DNA of 64,000 nt, from NCBI GenBank assembly GCA_016800925.1, contig JABCPU010000048.1:205528-269527 (forward strand), written 5' to 3'. The translations under genes and the position numbers were made by a program. Shown here one piece after another: positions 1 through 11,275 of this stretch. Positions within the stretch are counted from its first letter, which is position 1; every line of letters begins with the position of its first letter. This DNA comes from Suillus spraguei. Taxonomy: Eukaryota > Basidiomycota > Agaricomycetes > Boletales > Suillaceae. Under the pieces are notes generated by a model that was not told the origin of the DNA, searched no databases, and saw only the letters and a program-made list of their open reading frames with translations.

Positions 1-98
1 CGTTTTCCCTGACAAAGACTCACCTAATCAGTTTAGCGTCTCGAATCTTTTTCTCCGAATTTCTATTACGAGTTGTATGAGCGGTTAAGATTTTTGGG

Positions 99-1767
99 AT
101 GCCAAGCCAAGCCGGTAATGAGCAACTACAAATATCTCTCATCTACATCGAGCTAGAACCACCCCTCCCCCCGACTTTTAGCATGATCACAGAACTTAAA
201 ACTGTTCGCAAAAAGCGGACCACCTCAGAAGCTAAACCTACTTCTGACGGAGACCATCGCAAGCGTCGACGCAATCGTACAACTCAGTCATGCCTTCATT
301 GCCACACATCCAAGAGAATGGTACGTACAAAAATCAATACGCTCTCTCAGAAACAATTCTGACGATATATCCTACAACAGTGCGACCGGAAGCGTCCTTG
401 TGGCCGCTGCACGCAGCTAGGTCTGGTGAGGCTCTTTATGTAGAGCGTGCTACTATCGTCTGATAGTAAGTGTCCTATAGACAGGCCTTTGTGTCTACGA
501 AGTGGATGATCCTTCCCAGCGAACTGACGTTCGAGACGAGAGTTTGCACCTTCGTCAACGAGTTGCCGAGCTCGAGGGAGTGATACGCGAGGTTTGTATG
601 AATCGTACCACAGGGAAGAAGATACAAGCTCAAATATTCATAATAGTTGAAGAACAAACCCCATCCTCGCTGGGTTCAAGCAAATTCGACCCCAGAAGTA
701 GAGTTTGAGAGGTGCCATTCCCACTCTCGTTCAGCTGCTGAGCAGCAACGGACCGGACAACAAATCAAGACAAAAAGCACATCTTCATCGAGCACTTCTC
801 CGTTGATCATCTCTCCGTTGAGCACCTCCCCGTTGAGCACCTCCCCGTTGAGCATCTCCCCGTTGAGCACCTCCCCATTGAGCAGCTCCCCATTGAGCAC
901 CTCTTCATCGAGCACAGCTTGTTCGATATCAGGCCCTAGGGATGAGTCATATTTGTCTTCTCGGCTTCCATCCCCTTCACACGCACATCCTACCTCGACT
1001 TTTCCCCAATCACCTACAGACTTGACAAACACATCTGCGCCATCCTTTCCTTACTTCAGTAGCACATCAACCCCCTTGAACACACCCTCTCCTCCTATAA
1101 TGATGCTGACCGACGAGTACGCGCAAACTCGAGCTCTTGTTCCAGGAGAGCAATCACTCGCTGGAGAACTCGACTTTCTCATGTCATGTTCGGGTTCGAT
1201 CGGATGTGACGATAGCCTGGGATATAACATCATTAATGGTCATCTCGATGACACCTACCGGTCTGACCATTGCTACGATACTTCTGCACACAATTATTGT
1301 GGCTGTCTAACCGAAGGATCAAGCTACAATGTAGTACTCGAGCTTTCTCTCCGTTTGCGCAAAGCAGCGGATATCCTCAAAAGGTCGGCATACCACCATC
1401 TTGGATCCAATAATTGTGCCCTTAACCAGCGAATTATGGAACTTGACGGTCTTGCTACGTGAGTTTACACGTGGTTGTTTTTTGCATCAACTTATCATCA
1501 TTCAACAGGATGACACTAGGCAATATTACTACGCCACCCGACGATATTAATCAAATATGTCCTCAACAACATCCGCTCTCTCATAAATTCATTTCACCGT
1601 CGTCTACTCTTAGTACAGCATCAGGCCGTACTATACCTGCTTCAACAGCCTCTCCACAGACTACGCAAGGAATTTCCTCCTGGGATATTACCATGTCGTC
1701 CGTGTCAAATTCATCATCTGTTTGTGAAGACTCCCTTATGTCATGGAAGCCTTCACGATGCGGCTGA
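99..1767 (+). CDS. Zn(II)2Cys6 fungal transcription factor
   Basis: This is a likely nuclear DNA-binding regulator with five exons. A basic run (HRKRRRNRT) leads into a binuclear zinc cluster split by the first intron (321-380). Joined, it reads C-x2-C-x6-C-x5-C-x2-C-x8-C, which fits the Zn2Cys6 family. Further introns lie at 426-480, 592-646 and 1459-1508. A short heptad stretch (LRQRVAELEGVIREL) after the cluster looks like the usual dimerisation coiled coil. The remainder is Ser/Thr/Pro-rich and holds a coding minisatellite at 776-910. The start may be the ATG at 99 or the one at 183. No fungal-specific middle homology domain is visible, and the target genes cannot be inferred. Confidence 0.8.
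776..910 (+). repeat. 15-bp coding minisatellite, nine units
   Basis: Nine tandem 15-base units of the form AGCACCTCCCCGTTG, with a few substitutions, lie in frame in exon 4 of the Zn2Cys6 gene. They encode a repeated S-T-S-P-L/S-I-S-P-L pentapeptide. The unit length keeps the frame whatever the copy number. Confidence 0.9.
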
Positions 1768-2862
1768 CTGGAACGGACATTTAGATAGTCGCCATTATTT
1801 GATGTTCTCAGTTATTTCTGCTTGCGTGTAGAATTGCAAACCGCTCCTTACTACTGTGATCTCTGTAATTGCATTGATGTCCTCTATATCAAGGCTCTTC
1901 CCCCGATGTATCCATATTCCATGAGCTACACAGATACCGAATACAATATTTTCAGAGCCTCTTGACAAGAAATCTGGTCGTGAGGAACGCCTTGTAATTT
2001 TGATGTTCCAGAGGGGAGGCCGTCGGTTATATTTTATTCGAGCAACGGCTAGAGTCTTGTTGACTGGTCAATCCGTCACTCCCACACACTGATTAATCAT
2101 GTCGCGGGCCGCAAGGAAGTTACCAAACCCCACACCTCTTCTAGAGGTGGAATGATCTTAAAAGTGGCTGTGAGGTCGTGCGAGAAGACGGAGAGGACAA
2201 CGACACTAATTGTCTTTCTTGAGAATAGAGGTTTGTAATTCCCGGCGTATCTTCTGATATCAAATATCTTCATTAGTCCAGAGACATTTCAAGTTGGAGC
2301 TCCATTCAATATAGATCTTCCATCAGTCAAGAATACGTTAAGGAAGCCTACTTTTATCTCGAAGCTCAATGTGTCCCTTGGACTTTGAGAGTATGTGTTT
2401 CCATCAGAAAGAATGAAACGGTTATGCTAGAATTAGAAAAGGAATCAAAATATTGACGAGTGAGGTCAATTGGCTGTTAAATTTTCTGTAGACTATTGGT
2501 GGATATGCATCGGATGTGTGTCATAATACAGATTACCGATGCAGAAAAATGCTACACCATCTTGAGTTAGAGAATTGCCCAGACAAGTCAGGGGGAACAA
2601 AGCAAAGAAATACCAGTGTGGCAGCCATGACGATAAGCTGAAATGGACGGTCAAATATTGCACGGATTAAGCGCAAATGTGAGCAGCTGTGCAAATAAAT
2701 GTGTCCGTGGTGTACTGCTCTTAGGATATGCCGCTGGCACCGGGGCGGGCATTCCATAATGCTTACTCATCAAGAAGTTTTGGGACTCCGCGATCTTCCT
2801 TCGTCACTGTTCGAGCTCGAGTTGTAGTCGTTCTTTGCAACGAACTAAGTACTCTACTAAAC
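1768..2862. other. intergenic, no gene recognised
   Basis: This 1.1-kb gap lies between the transcription factor stop and the U2AF start. Short frames occur on both strands but none has a recognisable motif or a convincing exon chain. The last part must hold the U2AF promoter. Confidence 0.5.
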
Positions 2863-3764
2863 ATGGCATCTCACTTGGTGAGCATCAATAATTTATTATT
2901 GCTAGCTATATCTTTAAACATTGTCTAGGCAAACATCTTCGGAACAGAGCAAGATCGTGTAAATTGCTCTTTCTACTACAAGGTCTGTTACAACAGAGTG
3001 TCGCTCAAAGTTGCGCTGACCACGACCAATGATTAGATTGGTGCTTGCAGACACGGCGACAGATGTTCAAGAAAGCACATAAGACCACCATTTTCGCAAA
3101 CGATCTTACTTCCGAATGTGTATCATAATCCCGCTCATGACCCTGTCTGCAAGCTCACCGAGGCTGAGCTACAAGAAGGATTCGATGCCGTGTATGAAGA
3201 TTTGTATTGCGAATTAGCAAAGTTCGGACATTTGTTAGAATTGCATGTAAGTAAATGTTCTTGGCTAACGCTTGCGCTGTAACTCAACTCCTTTAGGTTT
3301 GCGATAATGTCGGGGACCATTTGATCGGCAACGTTTACGCTCGGTACGAGTGGGAAACCGAAGCACAGGCGGCTGTGGACAATTTAAATGATCGGTGGTA
3401 TGCAGGTCGGTCATGAAATTCTTTTTGGCCTGGGCATCTACCTAACTTTCGCCTTCTAGGACGCCCACTATATGCGGAACTCTCTCCTGTGACGGACTTC
3501 CGGGAAGCGTGTTGTCGTCAAAATGAGAACGGTGAATGTAACCGTGGTGGTTTTTGTAATTTCATGCATCTCCGTCTTGCTTCAAAAGAACTGGTGTCGT
3601 CTCTCCGCGCAGGACAAAGACTAGAGAGGAGACTTCACCCGGCTAAGACGGAAGGTGGAGGCGGTGGGTGGGAACCGAGCAGAAGGGAAGGCGGCCGCGG
3701 TAGGAGTGCCAGCCCATCCAGAAGAGGCGGAAGTAATGGGGAGGATCGTTGGACAAGAAAGTAG
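2863..3764 (+). CDS. U2AF small subunit (U2AF35-like splicing factor)
   Basis: Small subunit of U2 auxiliary factor, which recognises the 3' splice-site AG in the nucleus. There are five exons, with introns at 2878-2929, 2983-3036, 3247-3296 and 3406-3459. The order is a CCCH zinc finger at about residues 18-40 (NCSFYYKIGACRHGDRCSR), a U2AF-homology RRM with LPNVYHNP and GHLIGNVYARYE-type strands (DNVGDHLIGNVYARYEWET), and a second CCCH finger (CCRQNENGECNRGGFCNFMH). A Gly/Arg/Ser tail of only about 45 residues follows. That tail is short for an RS domain but usual in fungi. The start MASHLANIFGTEQD matches the conserved family N-terminus, which fixes the 5-codon first exon. Confidence 0.93.
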
Positions 3765-4199
3765 AAGTTTCTACTCCAAAAACGTGTGCTTGTCCTCACG
3801 CCTTAACGTAGCTTCACTAACTAGGCATAGCTTGATTGTTCATTTGGTGGACACGATGTGATATTGTGCTCTCTTGTGGCATCTCGAGAGACTTCTTAAA
3901 GAAACGCCTCGAAGGTTAATGCGATCTCGTGAACCGTTGAACCGAATATCTGTTGAGCCATATATATGAATGACATGTCACGCGTTGACACTGCCAAGCA
4001 AGTAGGGAAGCGATAATGCTTTTGGGCGCTATCGTCCAAGAAATGAAGTTGCACACAACGTAAAAAACCGGTGTTTGGGAAAACGGAGGAAATTTCATCG
4101 ACTGGGCTTAGCCTCGAGCCAAGTAGTACTGCATGTGACAGTAGTTGAATACAATGAGCCTCGTCGATTAAATAACAATGATTGAGTTCCATGTAAAAA
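3765..4199. other. convergent 3' region with one unassigned ORF
   Basis: This is the tail-to-tail space between U2AF (+) and ALG14 (-). A 103-codon frame on the minus strand (3896-4207) is open but overlaps the ALG14 stop and matches nothing I know. It is probably non-coding. Confidence 0.4.
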
Positions 4200-5145
4200 T
4201 CATACAAGGCATCCGCGGTAAACTGCTCGACCGCCGGGCTGCACCAGATCTGGCCACTGGACGACGAAACTAGAAGACTGATAAGTTATTTTTGCTGTAG
4301 ATAACACGACAATCTCACCAATCGGTAAAAGAATAAAGCAACTTTCCAGAAAGTGAGAGAGACTTGACACGAGCGAAAGATTCAATATACATCACCCGTG
4401 GGCTGGGCAGTCCGATAAACTGAATTAGATTATTTCCAAATCACAAATCAAAATGATGCGAGCATGGCTTGAAAGAAATCTAGAACTTACCCTATTCAGA
4501 AGAATCGCTGCGCATAAAATGACACACGTTCCCGGACCATTGAGGATCAAAAGGTCCACAAATGGTTGCCGAGACCCTCCTTTCTCAAACAATGGGCGCA
4601 CTGAGACGAGATACATACAGACGAGTAGCGCTTTAACCGCATCTGGCGGCGTACTAAGCAGTGGCTGGTGGACGCGACGCGCACGTGGTATGGTCAAGAG
4701 TTTGTACTGCGGTTGAACCTTTAAACGAGTTAGATCAGGGGGATTGAAGTGTTTCGATATATTCCGTACATCGGAGAAAACATGGTCAATGGCCTTAATG
4801 TGCTCCAAAGCGAGAGCTTTTCGTGCGCTAAGCGCATCGCCTTCGCTGACTATGTAAGTCCGTGGAGAATAACGAACAAAATCAAGCGCAGAAACCAATT
4901 TCAAGGCCTCACTGGTATGCCCCCCTACAATCGATAGGGTCAAGCTGTCTTGGAGGACCAGTAAATAAATGCTCGACTTTACCTGAGCCAAGAAAAATAG
5001 CAATGCTGCAGGTTTGTGGAGGCCTGTGGTTTTCAGGGGAGAGCCTGATGCGTCTGGAGGATGATATAACAAAAAATAACCTGGCAGAGAAGCACAAGAA
5101 GAATGATAAGAGGATTGTTGCGCAGCTGGACATGGTGTACTTCAA
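4200..5145 (-). CDS. ALG14: UDP-GlcNAc transferase subunit Alg14
   Basis: Membrane anchor subunit that recruits Alg13 to the ER and together with it adds the second GlcNAc to dolichol-PP-GlcNAc in N-glycan assembly. An N-terminal hydrophobic helix (CATILLSFFLCFSARLFFVI) is followed after one intron by the joined motif FLGSGGHTSEAL, the nucleotide-sugar loop of the family. Further on are IPRARRVHQ, LLILNGPGTCV, IESFARVKSLSLSGKLLY and FVVQWPDL, all Alg14 signatures in the right order. I read at least three introns. The start is the ATG at 5145 (MKYTM), with a second possible ATG at 5133. The family usually has 200-250 residues, which fits. Confidence 0.93.
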
Positions 5146-5661
5146 ATTCTACTAAATGTGGTACCAAGTTGAGCACTGAACGTTAATTTCGAACCGGAGG
5201 AAAGTTCGAACAGATTTTCGCCAGGCTGAGGAGCAGGTCAGCCAGATCTCGAGTCTAAGCAATAGGAAGGCGTTGACGTAAAACGGAAATTATCGCATAA
5301 GGCCAGACGATTGCTTACCATTTAAAGCGTGGGAGCGGTATATACTGCAGACTCGCTTGAGTGTTAATTTCTAGTCACTGACTATGCTGCAAGTTACCAG
5401 GAACAGCTGGAAGACCATATTTCATCAGTATCTGATCCTATAACGTTCTCACCTTCGCATTCCAGAAATCACGTCCGTACGGCGCTCCGTTTATCTCCAA
5501 CTTGCATTCTAAGTTTGTTCTTCCCTTTCTTTCAGATTTTCTCGAATCTTTCCTCTTCCTGCATATCTGTTCCGTAAAGGGACACAAACGTACTCCTCCG
5601 CGATCTTCTTTCTGACCGTCGGTTCGGTTCAGTTATCTCCTCAGGATCTCTAACCGAGTCA
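5146..5661. promoter_or_regulatory. divergent promoter region ALG14 / APC8
   Basis: These 516 bases separate the two start codons of divergently transcribed genes. I see no repeats and no further coding exon. The stretch is expected to hold both promoters. Confidence 0.5.
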
Positions 5662-8102
5662 ATGTCGGCTGGCGGCATCGTGGCATCTTTAGTACCTCTC
5701 ATGGATGCCAAACTTGTTACCGACTTGCGGCAATCCATCCAAGATTGCACGGAAAGAGGGCTATCAGTTGCATCCAAATGGTATATTTTTTTCAGGCTGA
5801 TGGTTGGATACGGCTGACTTCAGAACATTCTATTTCTTAGGTCTTCTGAATTGTATTACGCTATCCCTTCAAACAAACGCGACGCTTTAATTTCTGAGGC
5901 ATTTGCCACATTTTCAACGTCTACTCCTGCGCGCTCCCGGTCTCCTAGACCATCATTATCCTTTGGTGATCCATCGCCTGCTTCCAGTGCTGCACTATGC
6001 ATTCCTGTTACTCCTGGAAACCAGACTCATCCTCCGCCACACTTTCCCGACGTTCGTACACAAGAAACTGAGCTGGAAACACAGGACGAAGCCGCCTTAC
6101 TTGCTGCTCGAGCTTTTATGACAGCGAAAGAATTCGCAAGAGTTGAATTCACCATGAAGAACTGCAAGAGTGCCAAAGCACAATTTATATACGTGTATAG
6201 TTGCTTCTTGGTTTGTCACCAAGCCATGACTTTTAACAATAACTGACATATTCATTGAAGGCTGCAGAACGAAAAGCGCAGCGAGACTGGTACCGACAAA
6301 ATAGTGGGTTTATATTCATGGCGCCCTCTATTCCTTTTCGAAACCTATGTTTGGTAGATACCCGAGGGCAACCCCCCGTTCCCATAAATCGTCTGCTCAC
6401 AACTCTTCTCGACATGGTCAAGAACGCTACAGATCCTTGGCTTCTTTTCCTGTGAGTTCACGACCGCAGGCTCCTCGTGCCATCTCCGTAGAATATTTTT
6501 TTCATTTTTCTAGGAAAGCTATTTTCTTATCACGACTCAACCGTCGAGAGGAAGCTATTGAAAGTAGCATACGATCCATCAGTGGCTACCATTGGAACTG
6601 GTCGGTATGGACCCTCTTGTGCAGTTGTGTGGGTGATGGCGACGAGGTTGGTTGAGAGCATATCAAAGTTTGCCTTTTTTTGATGACCTTTAGTTGACAG
6701 CACTTCTTCCGCTGTTGCCCCTTCCTGCCACTCATCCCCTCATTCTAATGTTTCAAATTCGAACGATGAACGAGCTTCATAGTCCATCGGAAAACGAGCT
6801 GGCCATGTGCGATCGTCTTCTTCGGGATGATTGTTTCCGTGACAGTGCGTGGGTCATGAGTCTACGGGCATGTGCCTTGTATCATTTGCATGGTCGGTCC
6901 TTTGCCTATGAACTAATGCTCTATGCGATTATGATAAAAAGACTTTGGACAGGCAGAAAAACAATTTGAAAAAATCCTGGCTATCGCTCCGCACCGCATC
7001 GATGATATTGATGTCTACTCCAACATACTATATGTTACCGACAATCGGCTAAAGCTTTCTAGGCTAGCGCATGAATTTCTTGAACTCGACAAAGATCGAC
7101 CAGAAGTGTGCTGCTTGGTTGGTCAGTCATGAAGCCGTGATTATTCGTGTGCTGACCTTTGAAACGCAGGGAATCATTACTCTCTTCGCGCAGAGCACGA
7201 GAAAGCGGTCAAATACTTCAGACGGGCGACCGAGCTGGACCGAACCTATTTGTCCGCGTGGACGTTGATGGGTCATGAGTACGTCGAGATGAAAAACTCA
7301 CATGCTGCCATTGAAGCATATCGTCGAGCAGTTGGTATGTAATCCCAATGCTTGAATCGGTTGAAAGCTAATTATATGTTGTTTTTGAGATGTGAATCGG
7401 AAGGATTACAGGGCGTGGTATGGTCTCGGACAAGCTTATGAATTACTGAGTATGCACCGGTATGCACTGTACTACTATCAACATGCTACTGCTCTCAGGT
7501 TAGTTTTTGATACTGCCCCATTTATTTTACAAGAAATTGACATTTCACCAAGGCCATATGATGTCCGTCTGTGGCAAGCCCAAGGTGCTTGTTACGAAGA
7601 AATTGGAAGGTCTGCTTCTGTTCCCATTCCTTGGAAAAGGGGCCACTGACAGAGCTACCATACCACAGGCTGAAGGAGGCCGTTGAATGTCTGAAGCGTG
7701 CTTTACTTGGTGCTGATCCCCGTGAGATTACCATTCACATGAAACTCGCCAAATTATATGAGGAGCTGGAGGATCAAGCGGAGGCCGCGGCATACCACCG
7801 ACGAGTTGTGGAAATCTGTCGTGTCGAAGGTTTGGTTTTATTCTCTGGCCAAGCTTCCACCAAGTCACCTTAGTCCTGTAGAGCGGCCTGTTCAAGATTA
7901 TGCCAAGTCAAGTATATTCGTTGCGCGTCATCACATGTTGATTGCAGGAGGGGATCTATTGCTTGCCAAGGATTACCTAGAACGTGTTGCGAATAGCAAT
8001 GCTGAGGAGGTTGCTCAAGCGTCTGATTGGCTGAAGAAGCTCAAATCTGTCCTCATTACAAGGCCATCCATTCCGGTTATCGAGGAGACTTCTGACCGTT
8101 GA
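5662..8102 (+). CDS. Anaphase-promoting complex subunit 8 (Cdc23), TPR protein
   Basis: A TPR scaffold subunit of the APC/C ubiquitin ligase, which controls mitotic exit. The N-terminal part carries the family's [26 protein letters not shown] pattern once the intron starting GTTTGT at about 6211 is removed. It is followed by [21 protein letters not shown] and a run of tetratricopeptide repeats: [59 protein letters not shown] and [14 protein letters not shown]. There are about ten introns of 50-60 bases. The start at 5662 ([10 protein letters not shown]) is the first ATG of the open exon; intron 1 spans 5781-5840. A Ser/Pro-rich insertion near residues 60-105 is the only poorly conserved part. 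Confidence 0.92.
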
Positions 8103-8242
8103 ATCATTGATGATTAAGTAGTGTACCTACTCTATTGCACAAAAAGTGAATCCTCGGAGAGGCTTGCCCTAAATTCCGTTGTTCGCGCGGTCACGAGGAT
8201 TGTCACAAGGCAAAGCATCACAAACACGACAAAGTCAGGAAA

Positions 8243-9638
8243 ATGTTGAATGCGCAGAGCTCTTTTCTTGCGCATGGCTTTTCTCTGAAACCAGTCGAGG
8301 AGTCGGCTAACGCGGCTACCTGGTCATCAAACGATCCATCACCTCAAAGTTTTTGTTCTTCTTCATCGCAGGACTTTGTCGCATGTCTATCATCCCTACA
8401 CACTCCCGTTGTAAACGGAGCCACCAGTAATACAGGATCTGATTTGGTGAGCTATCTGAGCAATCGAACGGCTGAGGACTTGCGTATAATTAGGGAAACC
8501 GCGGAGGGGTATGTCTTACAGATTCATCAAATAGTCTTTACTCATGCTCCAGACAGTTTTGCGTCGTGCCTCGCTGCTGATCACGCAGCAGTGCTCAATC
8601 CTGACGTAGATTCTCCCTTTGCTGATGCAGTAGACGTTGTCCATCGGCTTCTTCCTTATCACGTCTTCCAACAACCTCAAGAAGACTTGAAGACCGTCAC
8701 AGAAAGGAGACGTGCGAAAGGAAAGGGGAAGGCCCGTGATGTGATCCGGGATGAGATTGAAGGTACGAAAACATTGTCTCTGAATTCACGGTAGTGAAAT
8801 TTCATATTTTGCTCGTCATAGACACTAAATTTGCCCTGGAATGTCACCGTCGACTGAGGAAACTTGAGTCACGATTTCGACGCGCCAAAATGAAGTCCGG
8901 CATGGTTTGTTCTTTCTGTCTAACGGAATTTCTTTCGTTGACTCTTTACTACGTAATCCTTAGCGGCCTTCTCCAGATGATCAAGGATACGTGTTGACTC
9001 AAGCTGTGGTGGAGTACGAACGGGCAGAAGCATCATCTGTCAGCACAGAGTTACGCAACGCACGGAACGAATTAGACGCGTCACAGCGTGAAAAACGCAT
9101 CGCAGCCAATGTCGCCGTCAGTTCCTTTCGTCCAACATATTATCCTCAAGCCTCGCAAGCCCAGTACTATCGCACGTACCCATACGCATTCACTCAACCA
9201 TATACCAATACCTCTCAAGGGAATACAAATTCGAGTTTTTACTCGACCCCTGCATCAGCCCCTTCTACTACTCCCACTACGGTATCAGCTTCTACTGCAA
9301 TTCCGGTACAGCTTCCCGTTAGTTCGTTGCCTGCCCTACACGCTCTCGGAATAGTACCGATTCCCGCTGCTTCCCTCCCACCTCCAGATCAGCAGCAGCC
9401 AGCGGCTGTGCTACGAGGGTCTACTTCCAATGGAACAATTTTGAGTTTAGAGATAAATGTGTCGCTACTACAGTCGCCGCAAGTGAGCGGTCTGGCATAT
9501 TTACTGAATTCTATGATGTCGAGGGGTGCAACTTCTGGGCAAGGGAACGCTAGTTCGACGACAGGTGGGCAGCCGTCGTCTGTAGCTACGTCCGACACCG
9601 CGGCCTCATCCCATAAGGATGGCTCACCTGGAGAATAA
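8243..9638 (+). CDS. GLTSCR1/BICRA-domain protein
   Basis: Probably a nuclear chromatin protein. The central segment SPFADAVDVVHRLLPYHVFQ, followed by a K/R-rich run (RRRAKGKGKARD), resembles the conserved GLTSCR1 region found in BICRA and BICRAL, subunits of a SWI/SNF subtype in animals. It sits between an N-terminal helix-rich part and a helical basic segment (ECHRRLRKLESRFRRAKMK). Two introns, around 8764-8820 and 8904-8971, join the three exons. The last third is low complexity: Tyr/Gln/Ser/Thr-rich, then Pro/Ser. It lies 140 bases downstream of APC8 on the same strand. The domain call rests on one motif seen by eye, and a role in fungal SWI/SNF is inference. Confidence 0.7.
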
Positions 9639-10093
9639 TTAAGCAGGGCAGAGGTTGACAGGACAGTTGTTCCTGCCGCACCCGGTGTAATGTGAATTAT
9701 AGTAATAGCCTGTTGTACGTTGTGTTGGCGAGGTCTCTGGCCTACATAAATTGACGTGAAGCAGTAAGCTTGTGTTGATCTGTGTGCCAAGCTCGAGGGG
9801 AATGACAGTTGTAACAAGTGTTAGGGTACTTTTCTACATCTGTACTCCTATGTTATATTGTAATCCAGAGTTATTTCTCACTGTCAGTCAGCAGCGTATG
9901 CGGCGTGGCCCTATCGACCTGTCGTGCCTATCGAATATAAGAAGTATGATGTGGGCAACTGGCAGATGAAATCAATGGGGGGCGGCCAAGTACAACGGTA
10001 ATACAATTTGCATAGAATGCACCTTCGCGAATCAAAATATGCTCTATTGGGGAAGAGGGGAAGTTTCGATATGGACCAGAAAATTGAAAACCT
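9639..10093. other. convergent 3' intergenic
   Basis: These 455 bases lie between two convergent stop codons. No coding or repeat structure is recognised; the stretch probably holds the two 3' UTRs. Confidence 0.5.
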
Positions 10094-11275
10094 TTATGAG
10101 AATGCACCGCTGAGACTGCCCAATGTCGTCAACCACCATGCACGATACAATGCGCCCCAGCCTTCCTCTTCGATAATCCTCTTCCCACAATCAATCAAGC
10201 CCACATATGGCTCCCTGTCAGTTCTCAGGCTATAATTGCGAATTATTACCCCAAGTGATAAAAACGAGAAAGGTAAAATTACATACCCAATGACATCCTC
10301 TTCTGCACCAGCGTACTCCGTTCCTTCCTCGGCATCGTCTTCTTCCTCTTGTGAAATAGAATTAAATTCAGGGGCTGCGTGGTTCCGTTGGATAGAAAGT
10401 CTGATCGTAATAACTTCCAAAGGGGTGAGGATGATTGTGCTCAGAAGCGCGATAATGAAGAATATGATGAGTTTGACGGTCGAAATTTCGTCTCTGCGAG
10501 GCATGCCTGGGTTCGCGAGTTCCGGGAGAAGAAGCTGCCGGATCGTTCGCAGACCGAGAACAATGTAAGCGATGTGGGCAACTTGAGCAGTGAGGAGACC
10601 GGGAGTGAGATAGATAATCCAAGGTCTCCGACGTTCAGTGGGCGTCAGGAGAACACGAAGGGAGTAAATGGGGTTCAAGTACGGCAACTTGTGAGGTGTC
10701 GTAATGGCACTAAGAAACCGGGTTGTTTTAGGTTAGTTGTCAAATAAGCCGAACAGGAACTAACCGGTTCGTGATGATGACCTGGGGGAGAGAAACGAGC
10801 ATAGCGAAAATACTATAGACGAGTATTCCGACAACACCTGCATCAGGGGCAGTATATTTTCCATGGCGAAGATTGCTGTCGCTCAAAAAAATCATCAGGA
10901 AAAAGGTGATGACGAGGGTTGACAACAACGTAGGCACTAGGCGACATGAGTCAGATGTGGCATGATAATATTATGTTGAACTCATACTTAATCCCTTGTA
11001 TAGTCCTGGCCAACCCTACTCCCAATTTCAGAGTGCTGGTCATCTGAATGTGCAGGAACGCCCACCTCGATTCTGTGTACCCTTCTCAACATTGAAAAGA
11101 AGGATGAGATGACTGGGCCAGTATGAGGCTGTACACCGCCCTCTGAATCAAGTTGCAGACCCTTTGGGTTGTAGTGTGCTCTGAAGCGCACCAATGCGCC
11201 AGCTAACGGTACCAATATGGCCAGTGAAATGGCCAATGACCCTAACAACATCATCATATCGAAAAGTCCAAGCAT
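10094..11275 (-). CDS. Mitochondrial-carrier-like membrane protein
   Basis: A probable member of the mitochondrial carrier (SLC25) superfamily, with weak signatures. The ATG at 11275 begins a hydrophobic helix (MMMLLGSLAISLAILVPLAG). After two introns the frame reads RRVHRIEGWPGLYKGLMPTL, the classic loop-plus-EGxxxLYKG carrier motif. The last part has PLEVITIRLSIQRN (a P-x-E-x3-R variant of the signature) and a second GKRIIEEEGWGALYRAWW loop. An acidic loop (EEEDDAEEG) separates them. The final intron (about 10216-10276) joins DVIG to LRTDREP. The substrate cannot be predicted. The degenerate P-x-D/E-x2-K/R boxes suggest a divergent or non-transporting member. Confidence 0.7.

Noticed and set aside
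776..910. Regularly spaced repeats that could suggest a CRISPR array
   Set aside because: Units are contiguous without spacers, lie in an open coding exon, and the DNA is fungal nuclear.
3896..4207. 103-codon minus-strand frame downstream of U2AF
   Set aside because: It overlaps the ALG14 stop, has no recognisable motif and fits a chance frame in a 3' region.
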